DNA of 9,038 nucleotides. Source: an uncultured Eubacteriales bacterium. GTDB lineage: Bacteria > Bacillota > Clostridia > Oscillospirales > Oscillospiraceae. Numbering within the stretch: the first letter of the stretch is position 1; each line of letters opens with the position of its first letter. The notes below the pieces were generated by a model, which saw only the letters and a program-made list of their open reading frames with translations, was not told the DNA's origin and searched no databases. The stretch covers positions 1-9,038 of the forward strand of contig URWG01000070.1 of NCBI GenBank assembly GCA_900551495.1, read 5' to 3'. The position numbers and the translations under genes were made by a program. Below, one piece after another: positions 1 through 6,120 of this stretch.

Positions 1-711
1 AGGACCGGCTATCACATCCATGTCTCCGAGGGCATGAACGATGTTTACGATTCCCTGCAAAATTACGGCCGCCGCCCCGTGCAGCGTCTGCACGACCACG
101 GCATTTTGGGCGAAAAGACCATCCTCGGTCACTGCATCCACGTCAACACCGCCGAGATCGAGCTGATTAAGAACACCGGCACGATGGTTGTCAACAACCC
201 CGAGTCCAACATGGGCAACGCCGTCGGCACCTGCCCCGTTCTGCCGCTTTACAAGGCAGGCGTGCTGCTCGGCATGGGCACCGACGCCTACACCAACGAT
301 ATGCTGGAGTCCATCAAGGTCGCTCTTCCGGCGCAGCGTCAGAACGCCTGCCTGCCGAACGTCGGCTGGTGCGAGGTCACGGATATGCTCTTTAAGAACA
401 ACGCCCTCATCGGCGCGAAGTATTTCCCGGATAAGCTGGGCGTGCTCGAGGCGGGCGCGGCTGCGGACGTGATCGTTATGGATTACAAGCCCTACACTCC
501 GTTCTCCGACGCGAACATCGACGGTCACATGATCTTCGGCATGACCGGCAGACAGTGCCAGACCACGATCGCCAACGGCAAGGTCCTTATGAAGGACCGC
601 GAGCTGGTCGGTGTCGATGAGGAAGCCGTCAACGCGCACATCCTCGAGGAAGCGGAGAAGCTTTGGGGCAGCCTGAACCATTGCAGGTACGACGCGCACG
701 GCGAGTGCTGA
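1..711 (+). CDS. ssnA: Putative aminohydrolase SsnA, C-terminal part (5' end outside window)
   Basis: Frame 1 is open from the first base, so the gene is cut by the window edge; 236 codons of a protein usually near 440 residues remain, ending at TGA 709-711. The visible part is the second half of an amidohydrolase-fold (ATZ/TRZ-type) TIM barrel. It shows the strand-5 motif HIHVSEG (His7 of the fragment), the strand-6 motif GHCIHV (His44, His47), NPESNMGNAVG, and the strand-8 motif GTDAYTND with Asp95, the expected metal/proton-shuttle aspartate. A C-terminal stretch, GAAADVIVMDY, is typical of the family's closing beta domain. SsnA is cytoplasmic; its substrate has not been firmly established to my knowledge, but the gene travels with ygfK and purine/uric-acid degradation genes in enterobacteria and gut Clostridia. 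That neighbourhood is kept here, with ygfK downstream. The SsnA assignment rests on recalled family sequence; a related deaminase is the main alternative. Confidence 0.9.
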   Translation, partial: RTGYHIHVSEGMNDVYDSLQNYGRRPVQRLHDHGILGEKTILGHCIHVNTAEIELIKNTGTMVVNNPESNMGNAVGTCPVLPLYKAGVLLGMGTDAYTNDMLESIKVALPAQRQNACLPNVGWCEVTDMLFKNNALIGAKYFPDKLGVLEAGAAADVIVMDYKPYTPFSDANIDGHMIFGMTGRQCQTTIANGKVLMKDRELVGVDEEAVNAHILEEAEKLWGSLNHCRYDAHGEC

Positions 712-712
712 G

Positions 713-1291
713 CCGACCGCACCGAAACGGAAGCACCCCCGCCTGAGCGAATACGACTATCGCCGAAACGGTCATTACTTCGTCACGATCTGCACCAAGG
801 ACAAGCGAAAGATTCTATGTTCCGTCCGCGTAGGGCGGGGTGCCCACACCCCGCCGCAGGTGCAGCTTACCCCACTTGGTGAAACGGTGGATAAGGTCAT
901 CCGCAATATCGATTCGGTCTATCGCGACGTTACCGTCAAGGCGTATGTTATTATGCCGAACCATGTGCATCTTTTGATTTCTCTCGAAACTCCGCCCGAT
1001 ACGCCTCCGAACAGTTCCGATGCTTCGGGGAACGACGGCGGGGGGGGGGCACCCCGCCCTACGCAGAGGACGAAAACAGGCACATATAACGACTCGGCAC
1101 AGCCACGGACCTCGCTGCACACGGTCGTGCGGGGGTTGAAATCATTGGTTACGCGAGCCTGTGGTAATCCGATTTGGCAGACCTCCTATTACGACCATGT
1201 TATCCGCAATACGGAGGACGAGCTTCGGATTTTAGACTACATCCAAACCAACCCCGCCCGTTGGACGGCGGATGAATACTACCATACTTAG
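713..1291 (+). CDS. IS200-like HUH transposase of the REP-associated (RAYT) type, no standard start codon
   Basis: Frame 2 is open from 677 to the TAG at 1289-1291. Homology-like sequence begins near 722 (PKRKHPRLSEYDYRRNG) and continues through the first beta strand HYFVTICTKDK. The HUH motif is MPNHVHLL, with His codons at 962-964 and 968-970. The C-terminal part reads IWQTSYYDHVIRN (the tyrosine pair at 1187-1192 contains the likely catalytic Tyr), then ILDYIQTNPARW. These are hallmarks of Y1-type single-strand transposases that act on REP hairpins. No in-frame ATG, GTG or TTG lies between 677 and 859; the first is GTG 860, which would drop the first strand. The gene is therefore either start-less (decaying) or uses a rare start such as CTG 743 or ATT 680. 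I give 713 as the approximate left edge. It lies between ssnA and ygfK with no free space on either side. Two REP hairpins sit inside it as extra loops (VGRGAHTPP and DGGGGAPRP). Confidence 0.82.
   Translation, partial: PTAPKRKHPRLSEYDYRRNGHYFVTICTKDKRKILCSVRVGRGAHTPPQVQLTPLGETVDKVIRNIDSVYRDVTVKAYVIMPNHVHLLISLETPPDTPPNSSDASGNDGGGGAPRPTQRTKTGTYNDSAQPRTSLHTVVRGLKSLVTRACGNPIWQTSYYDHVIRNTEDELRILDYIQTNPARWTADEYYHT
828..856 (+). repeat. REP-type palindrome 1 (GTAG head) inside the transposase gene
   Basis: A GTAG tetranucleotide at 830-833 is followed by a perfect 9-bp stem, GGCGGGGTG (834-842) and CACCCCGCC (847-855), with a 4-base loop. A conserved GTAG/GGAG head next to an imperfect hairpin is the known layout of REP sequences bound by RAYT transposases. 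The unit is translated in frame as roughly RVGRGAHTPP. An inverted second copy lies at 1036-1064; the two 29-base arms agree at 27 positions without gaps. Confidence 0.75.
1036..1064 (-). repeat. REP-type palindrome 2, inverted copy with a G10 run
   Basis: This is the reverse-oriented partner of the copy at 828-856. On the minus strand it reads GTAG (complement of 1059-1062) followed by the same stem. CACCCCGCC at 1050-1058 is intact; the opposite arm (1037-1045) has one mismatch, T to G, which together with the loop creates an uninterrupted run of ten G at 1040-1049. The innermost 18 bases next to the GTAG head (1047-1064) match copy 1 perfectly. The two heads point outward and about 180 bases, including the HUH motif, lie between them, which resembles a REPIN/BIME-type doublet. 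Confidence 0.72.
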
Positions 1292-1295
1292 GAGG
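1290..1295 (+). promoter_or_regulatory. Shine-Dalgarno of ygfK, overlapping the transposase stop codon
   Basis: AGGAGG at 1290-1295 sits 7 bases before the ATG at 1303 and fixes that start. The transposase stop TAG (1289-1291) supplies the first two bases of this site. A ribosome ending the transposase frame would therefore stop directly on the ygfK initiation region, which would permit translational coupling. Confidence 0.85.
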
Positions 1296-1302
1296 TTTTC
1301 CC

Positions 1303-4260
1303 ATGTCAGAAAGAATGTACCCGATCCCCTTCCGGGACCTGATGCGCTGGGTCGTTACCGAGCGCGAAAAGTCCGGCGAAATCTTCGGTATCCACAAGGA
1401 ATACAAAGCCGACCCCGCAAAGACCCTGCCGATCTTCGGCGAGAAGATCGAGACGCCCTTCGGTCCCGCTGCCGGTCCGAACAGCCAGCTCGCGCAGAAC
1501 ATCATCGCCTCCTACGTCGCGGGCGCCCGCTTCTTTGAGGTCAAGACCGTTCAGAAGATGGACGGCGAGGAGCTTGCCCGCTGCGTGCCGCGTCCGTGTA
1601 TTCTTGCCGACGACGAGGGCTACAACCAGGAATGGTCCACCGAGCTGGAGGTCGGTCAGGCGCTCAACGAGTACATCAAGGCTTGGTGCGCTCTGAAGGT
1701 CATGGCGAAGAAGTGGGGCTACGGCGATCCGGACGGCTTCGTGTTCAATATGTCCGTCGGCTACGACCTTGAGGGCATCAAGGGCGAGAAGGTCGATAAC
1801 TACATCGAGTCCATGAAGGACGCGACCCGCGCACCGATCTTTGCCGAGTGCAAGGCGGTTCTGACCGAGCTGTTCCCCGAGGAGGCGGAGTTTATCGCCG
1901 CTATCTCCCCGCGCGTGTCCCGCTCCGTCACGCTCTCGACGCTGCACGGCTGCCCGCCCGATGAGATCGAGCGCATTGCCTCCTACCTCATCACCGAGAA
2001 GAAGGTCAACACCTTTGTCAAGTGCAACCCCACCATCCTCGGCTACAAGGACGCCCGCAGCATCCTTGACGGCATGGGCTATGACTACATCGTCTTTGAC
2101 GAGCACCACTTCAATGAGGACCTGCAATGGAAGGACGCCGTTCCGATGTTCGAGCGTCTGCAGGCGCTGGCGGACAAGAACGGGCTGGAATTCGGTCTAA
2201 AGCTGTCCAACACCTTCCCCGTCGATACCACCCGCGGCGAGCTGCCGAACGACGAGATGTATATGTCCGGTCGTTCCCTGTTCCCGCTGACGATTGAGAT
2301 GTGCCGCCGCATCTCCGCCCAGTTCGGCGGCAAGATGAAGATCTCCTTCGCGGGCGGCGCGGAATACTTCAACTGCGACAAGCTGTTTGGTGCCGGTATT
2401 TGGCCCATCACCGTCGCCACCACCATCCTCAAGCCGGGCGGCTACAACCGCCTTGTCCAGATGGCAGAGAAGGTCGAGGGCATGGAATTCAAGCCCTTTG
2501 CCGGCACCGACACCGACGCGATCGCAAAGATGGCGCTCGACTGCCGCACGGATTATCACCATGTCAAGCCCGTTAAGCCGCTGCCCTCCCGCAAGAACGA
2601 GGAGCGCGTGCCTTGGATGGATTGCTACATTGCTCCCTGCAAGGGCGGCTGCCCCATCGCGCAGGACATCCCCGAGTACATTGAGCTGTGTAGGAAGGGG
2701 CTGTATAACGAGGCGCTCAAGCTCATCACCGAGAAGAATGCCCTCCCGTTCATCACCGGCACCATCTGCGCCCACCGCTGCATGGGCAAGTGCTCGCGCA
2801 ATTTCTACGACGAAGCCGTTCAGATTCGCGCTACCAAGCTCCTCGCTGCCGAAAACGGCTACGACGCGCTGCTTGCGTCCGTAAAGAAGCCCGCCAAGGT
2901 CGAGGGCAAGAAGGCTGCCATCATCGGCGGCGGTCCGACCGGCATTGCGGCGGCGTACTTCCTCGGTCGCGCCGGCGTGGAGTGCACGATCTTTGAGCGC
3001 ACGAACGCGCTCGGCGGCATCGTCCGTCACGTCATCCCCGAATTCCGTATCAGCCACGAAGCCATTGACAAGGACATCGCCCTGATGATGGCTTACGGCG
3101 CCGAGGTCCGTCTGAACACCGAAGCCCCCTCCGTCGAGGAGCTGAAAAAGCAGGGCTACACCCACATCCTCTATGCCGTCGGCGCATGGAAGGCGGGCAA
3201 GCTCGACATCGCCGGCAATGTGCGCGGCGTTATCGACTGGCTTGAGGAGATGAAGGCGGGCAAGGGCAGCAAGCTCGGTCACGTCGCGGTCGTCGGCGGC
3301 GGCAACACCGCCATGGACGCGGCAAGAGTTGCAAAGCGCGCGGGCGCAGCGTCCTCCACGCTGGTCTATCGCCGCACGAAGAAGTATATGCCCGCCGATG
3401 CCGAGGAGCTGGAGCTGGCAATCGAGGACGGCGTGGAATTCCTTGAGCTGGTCGCGCCCGTCGAGCAGAAGGACGGCAAGCTGATCTGCAGCAAGATGAA
3501 GCTCGGCGAGCCGGATGCCTCGGGCAGAAGAAGCCCCGTTCCCACCGGCGAGACGGTCGAAATCCCCTGTGATCTCGTTATTTCCGCGGTCGGCGAGCAG
3601 GTCGATGCCGACCTGATGGCTGCAAACGGCATTGAAATGGGCCGTAAGGGTCCCGCATTCCAAACCAACGTCGAGGGCGTCTATGCCGCCGGCGACTGCC
3701 ACCGCGGTCCTGCGACGGTCGTTGAGGGCATTGCCGACGCCGCGAGGTTTGCGGAAATCGTCATCGGCAGGAAGCACGAGTCCGAAATCCCCGACGCCGC
3801 CTATCCGACGGTCGCCGAGGCGGTCGCGAAGAAGGGCATCCTCGCCATGGCGAAGGACGTCAAGTGCGAGGGCGAGCGCTGCCTGGACTGCAACACCGTC
3901 TGCCAGAACTGCGCCGATGTCTGCCCGAACCGCGCAAACGTCGTGATCCGCCTGCCCGACGGCAGAACCGAGATCCTCCATGTGGACAAGATGTGCAACG
4001 AGTGCGGCAACTGCACCGCCTTCTGCCCGTACAACGCGCAGCCGTGCAAGGATAAGTTCACCATCTTCCAAACCGAGAAGGACATGGACGATTCCGAGAA
4101 CTACGGCTTCTGCTTCCTCGAGGGCGGCAAGATCCGCGTCCGCCTGTTCACCGAGCAGGTCTGCGGCGCCGACTGCGCCGGTCTGCCGGAGGACATCGCG
4201 CTGTTCATCCGCACCGTCCGCGACGAGTACGGCTATCTGTATTATACCAGAATCTGTTAA
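1303..4260 (+). CDS. ygfK: Putative selenate reductase subunit YgfK (FAD/NAD(P)-binding, multi-[4Fe-4S] oxidoreductase)
   Basis: 985 residues, slightly shorter than the enterobacterial protein (about 1030). Order of parts: an N-terminal dihydroorotate-dehydrogenase-like barrel (about 1-430; TPFGPAAGPNSQLAQN near 54, TLSTLHGCPPDEIE, MYMSGRSLFPL); an Fe-S segment with Cys441/446/450 and Cys489/493/497, as in the GltD/dihydropyrimidine dehydrogenase family; an FAD Rossmann motif GGGPTG at 542-547; an NAD(P) Rossmann motif GGGNTA at 665-670; and a C-terminal bacterial ferredoxin domain with Cys860/863/867/870/874 and Cys898/901/904/908. The layout implies electron transfer from NAD(P)H through flavin and clusters to a partner. 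The annotated selenate reductase role is genetic and its true reaction is unresolved. In gut bacteria the gene is part of an anaerobic purine/uric-acid utilisation set with ssnA. ATG 1303 is supported by a strong AGGAGG. It is cytoplasmic; I see no signal peptide. Confidence 0.93.
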   Translation: MSERMYPIPFRDLMRWVVTEREKSGEIFGIHKEYKADPAKTLPIFGEKIETPFGPAAGPNSQLAQNIIASYVAGARFFEVKTVQKMDGEELARCVPRPCILADDEGYNQEWSTELEVGQALNEYIKAWCALKVMAKKWGYGDPDGFVFNMSVGYDLEGIKGEKVDNYIESMKDATRAPIFAECKAVLTELFPEEAEFIAAISPRVSRSVTLSTLHGCPPDEIERIASYLITEKKVNTFVKCNPTILGYKDARSILDGMGYDYIVFDEHHFNEDLQWKDAVPMFERLQALADKNGLEFGLKLSNTFPVDTTRGELPNDEMYMSGRSLFPLTIEMCRRISAQFGGKMKISFAGGAEYFNCDKLFGAGIWPITVATTILKPGGYNRLVQMAEKVEGMEFKPFAGTDTDAIAKMALDCRTDYHHVKPVKPLPSRKNEERVPWMDCYIAPCKGGCPIAQDIPEYIELCRKGLYNEALKLITEKNALPFITGTICAHRCMGKCSRNFYDEAVQIRATKLLAAENGYDALLASVKKPAKVEGKKAAIIGGGPTGIAAAYFLGRAGVECTIFERTNALGGIVRHVIPEFRISHEAIDKDIALMMAYGAEVRLNTEAPSVEELKKQGYTHILYAVGAWKAGKLDIAGNVRGVIDWLEEMKAGKGSKLGHVAVVGGGNTAMDAARVAKRAGAASSTLVYRRTKKYMPADAEELELAIEDGVEFLELVAPVEQKDGKLICSKMKLGEPDASGRRSPVPTGETVEIPCDLVISAVGEQVDADLMAANGIEMGRKGPAFQTNVEGVYAAGDCHRGPATVVEGIADAARFAEIVIGRKHESEIPDAAYPTVAEAVAKKGILAMAKDVKCEGERCLDCNTVCQNCADVCPNRANVVIRLPDGRTEILHVDKMCNECGNCTAFCPYNAQPCKDKFTIFQTEKDMDDSENYGFCFLEGGKIRVRLFTEQVCGADCAGLPEDIALFIRTVRDEYGYLYYTRIC

Positions 4261-4388
4261 AAAGCTTGAAAGCTTTTTATAGCGCCAAAGGCGCGTCAGA
4301 TTCTGCATGAGACGGCGCATCGTGCGTTCGCACGATGCGAGTGTGCGTAGCACATGGGATTCTTGATGAAATATTTTAATCAAGAATC
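4248..4388. repeat. Multi-hairpin region spanning the ygfK end and the downstream spacer
   Basis: Five perfect stems follow one another. They are AAAAAGCTT/AAGCTTTTT (4259-4267/4270-4278), GCGCC/GGCGC (4282-4286/4290-4294), GCATCGTGCG/CGCACGATGC (4317-4326/4329-4338), TGTGC/GCACA (4342-4346/4350-4354) and GATTCTTGAT/ATCAAGAATC (4358-4367/4379-4388, 11-base loop). In addition CAGAATCTG (4248-4256), which covers the last ygfK codons, is complementary to CAGATTCTG (4297-4305). The first two hairpins therefore sit inside an outer 9-bp stem, giving a branched junction. No open frame or tRNA is visible here. It could be an intergenic repeat element, an mRNA-stabilising 3' end or a small RNA; the sequence alone does not decide. 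Confidence 0.6.
4259..4278 (+). terminator. Possible weak intrinsic terminator after ygfK
   Basis: The inverted repeat AAAAAGCTT/AAGCTTTTT starts at the ygfK stop codon and ends in five T. The stem has only two G-C pairs, so it would be a weak terminator; being AT-flanked it could act in either direction. A physically realistic form is a 7-bp stem with a 6-base loop. Termination activity is inference. Confidence 0.4.
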
Positions 4389-4419
4389 AGTATTAATCCG
4401 CGCTTCCGCTGAGTTCCCC

Positions 4420-4448
4420 TTGCATTTTCGCCGAAAAAATGATATTGT
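4420..4448 (+). promoter_or_regulatory. Candidate sigma-A-type promoter for the dapA operon
   Basis: TTGCAT (4420-4425) and TATTGT (4443-4448) are separated by 17 bases, an ideal spacing, though each box matches consensus only partly (3/6 and 4/6). It lies between the hairpin cluster and dapA, where an operon promoter is expected, in a locally AT-richer stretch. The resulting leader of about 40 bases is too short for a lysine riboswitch. Confidence 0.35.
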
Positions 4449-4494
4449 GTAGACGGAAGAGTATCCGAATGACGAACGAACAGGAGGGTTTTCA

Positions 4495-5391
4495 ATGAAA
4501 AAAATCACAGGCTCCGTTGTTGCGCTGGTAACTCCCTTCAATACCGACGGCTCGGTCGATCTCGGTCGTCTGCGCGAGCTGGTCGATTGGCACATTGCCA
4601 ACCACACCGACGGCATTTTGGTGCTCGGCACCACCGGCGAAACTGCCTCTACCACGCTGGAGGAGGACGTCAAGACCGTCGAAACCGTGATCTCACAGGT
4701 CAACCGCCGCGTCCCCGTCATTGCGGGCGCCGGCTCGAATTCCAGCGAAATGCAGAAGCATAAAAGCGTGCTCTACTCCGAAATGGGCGCCGATGCGCTG
4801 CTGTGCATCAGCCCGTACTATGTCAAGACCAACGAGGAGGGCATGTACCGTCACTTTGCGATGTCCGCCGACGCTGCCACCGCGCCGATCATTCTCTACA
4901 ACGTCCCCGGACGCACCGGCTGTAAGATTTCACCCGACGTCGTGCGCCGTCTGTCCGTCCATCCGAACGTTATGGGCATTAAGGAGGCAAGCGGCGACAT
5001 GAGCTATGCGATGAAGATTGCGCGGTATCTGTCGGACGATTTTGCAATGTATTGCGGCAACGACGACATCACCGTCCCGCTGCTGTCCGTGGGTGCGTCG
5101 GGCGTGATCTCCGTTTGGGCGAACATCATGCCGCAGGAGGTACACGATATGGTTGCGGATTGGCTCGCGGGGCGTCGGGACAAGGCGCTTGCCGAACAGC
5201 TCCGCTGCCTCGACCTCATCAACGGTCTGTTTATGGAGGTCAACCCCATCCCCGTCAAGGAAGCGATGAATCTGATGGGGCTGAAGGCGGGCAGCTTCCG
5301 GATGCCGATGTACCCGATGGCACCGGAAAACCGCGCAAAGCTGGCAAAGCTCATGCGCGAGGTCGGGCTGCCCGTGCGGGAGGACGCATAG
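4495..5391 (+). CDS. dapA: 4-hydroxy-tetrahydrodipicolinate synthase
   Basis: 298 residues, the normal family length. DapA condenses pyruvate with aspartate-semialdehyde, the first committed step of the diaminopimelate/lysine branch, in the cytoplasm and usually as a homotetramer. The complete active site is visible: GTTGE at 45-49 (Thr46/Thr47), SPYYVK with Tyr108/Tyr109, catalytic Tyr135 in LYNVPGRTG, substrate-carboxylate Arg140, and the Schiff-base Lys163 in GIKEASGD. The ATG at 4495 follows AGGAGG (4482-4487) at a 7-base spacing. dapB begins on the base after the dapA stop (TAG 5389-5391), so the two are almost certainly co-transcribed and probably translationally coupled. Related aldolases (NanA, KdgD) share the fold, but the adjacent dapB and the intact motifs make DapA the clear choice. 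Confidence 0.97.
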   Translation: MKKITGSVVALVTPFNTDGSVDLGRLRELVDWHIANHTDGILVLGTTGETASTTLEEDVKTVETVISQVNRRVPVIAGAGSNSSEMQKHKSVLYSEMGADALLCISPYYVKTNEEGMYRHFAMSADAATAPIILYNVPGRTGCKISPDVVRRLSVHPNVMGIKEASGDMSYAMKIARYLSDDFAMYCGNDDITVPLLSVGASGVISVWANIMPQEVHDMVADWLAGRRDKALAEQLRCLDLINGLFMEVNPIPVKEAMNLMGLKAGSFRMPMYPMAPENRAKLAKLMREVGLPVREDA

Positions 5392-6105
5392 ATGAAGCTG
5401 TTTCTGAGCGGCTACGGTCAGATGGGGCATATGGTTGAGGCGCTGGCGAACGAGCGCGGCTGGGAGATTGTCGGACGCGCCGACGTGACCGCGCCCGAGG
5501 TCTATCGGACCGCGCCGAAAGCCGACGTCTGCATTGATTTTTCGGGAGTCGGGGCGCTGCCGCAGCTTGCGGAATATGTCCGTCGGACGCGCACGCCGCT
5601 TCTGAGCGGCACGACCGGCTTTACCGCCCCCGATTTTGTCGTGCTGCGGGAGCTTTCGAGCCTTGTCCCCGTGATCTGGACGGCAAATTACAGCACCGGC
5701 ATTGCGATTCTGAAGCGGATGGTGCGGCAATTCGCGCCCGCCCTGCGCGATTGGGACAAGGAGCTGGTCGAGCTGCACCATCATCGGAAGGTCGATGCCC
5801 CGAGCGGCACGGCAAAGCAGCTTTTGCAGGAGCTGGACCCCGACGGCAGAGCGACGCTTGTCTACGGTCGGCAGGGTCTGTGCGGCGCACGGAAGCCGGA
5901 GGAGATCGGCGTGTTCTCTCTGCGCGGCGGAACGGTCGCGGGGGAACACAGCGTGCTGTTCTTCGGCGAGGACGAGTCGCTTGAATTGACGCATAAGGCG
6001 CAGAGCCGCAAGGTCTTTGCCGCCGGTGCGCTCCGTGCGGCACAGGCACTCGCGGAGAAGCCCGCGGGATTTTATACCTTGGAAGAACTGATTTTTGAAG
6101 CATAA
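5392..6105 (+). CDS. dapB: 4-hydroxy-tetrahydrodipicolinate reductase, short form
   Basis: 237 residues, shorter than the roughly 270 of the E. coli enzyme. DapB reduces the DapA product with NAD(P)H, the second step of the lysine/diaminopimelate branch. Visible motifs are the nucleotide-binding GYGQMG at 7-12, CIDFSG at 47-52, GTTGF at 73-77, ANYSTGI at 98-104, and the catalytic and substrate-binding segment around Glu127, His129-His130, Lys133 and DAPSGTA at 135-141. The glycine loop reads GxGxMG rather than the longer GxxGxMG of the E. coli type, and the C terminus has GFYTLEEL; both resemble the compact, Bacteroidetes-like DapB branch. The start ATG directly follows the dapA stop with no gap and no separate strong ribosome binding site, indicating coupling to dapA. 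Ends with TAA 6103-6105; hisS follows after 15 bases. Confidence 0.95.
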   Translation: MKLFLSGYGQMGHMVEALANERGWEIVGRADVTAPEVYRTAPKADVCIDFSGVGALPQLAEYVRRTRTPLLSGTTGFTAPDFVVLRELSSLVPVIWTANYSTGIAILKRMVRQFAPALRDWDKELVELHHHRKVDAPSGTAKQLLQELDPDGRATLVYGRQGLCGARKPEEIGVFSLRGGTVAGEHSVLFFGEDESLELTHKAQSRKVFAAGALRAAQALAEKPAGFYTLEELIFEA

Positions 6106-6120
6106 AAGGAAAGCGTTACA

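Noticed and set aside
709..711. TGA at the end of ssnA as a selenocysteine codon
   Set aside because: The frame after the TGA does not continue the family sequence and no convincing SECIS-like hairpin follows; SsnA is not a selenoprotein as far as I know.
700..730. Programmed +1 frameshift fusing SsnA to the transposase at TGC TGA G
   Set aside because: A +1 slip would enter the transposase frame, but there is no CTT-type slippery codon or Shine-Dalgarno-like stimulator as in prfB, and the SsnA C terminus looks complete.
828..1064. CRISPR array or tRNA suggested by the repeats
   Set aside because: There are only two copies, in inverted orientation and within a coding frame; no regularly spaced direct repeats or cloverleaf are present.
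2197..4383. Long minus-strand open frame (728 codons) opposite ygfK
   Set aside because: It is the antisense shadow of a strongly supported gene in GC-rich DNA; the translation is low-complexity, rich in Ala/Asp/Arg/Leu and shows no recognisable domain.
4389..4494. Lysine riboswitch upstream of dapA
   Set aside because: Only about 106 bases are available after the hairpin cluster, shorter than an L-box (about 170-200), and no matching conserved elements are visible.
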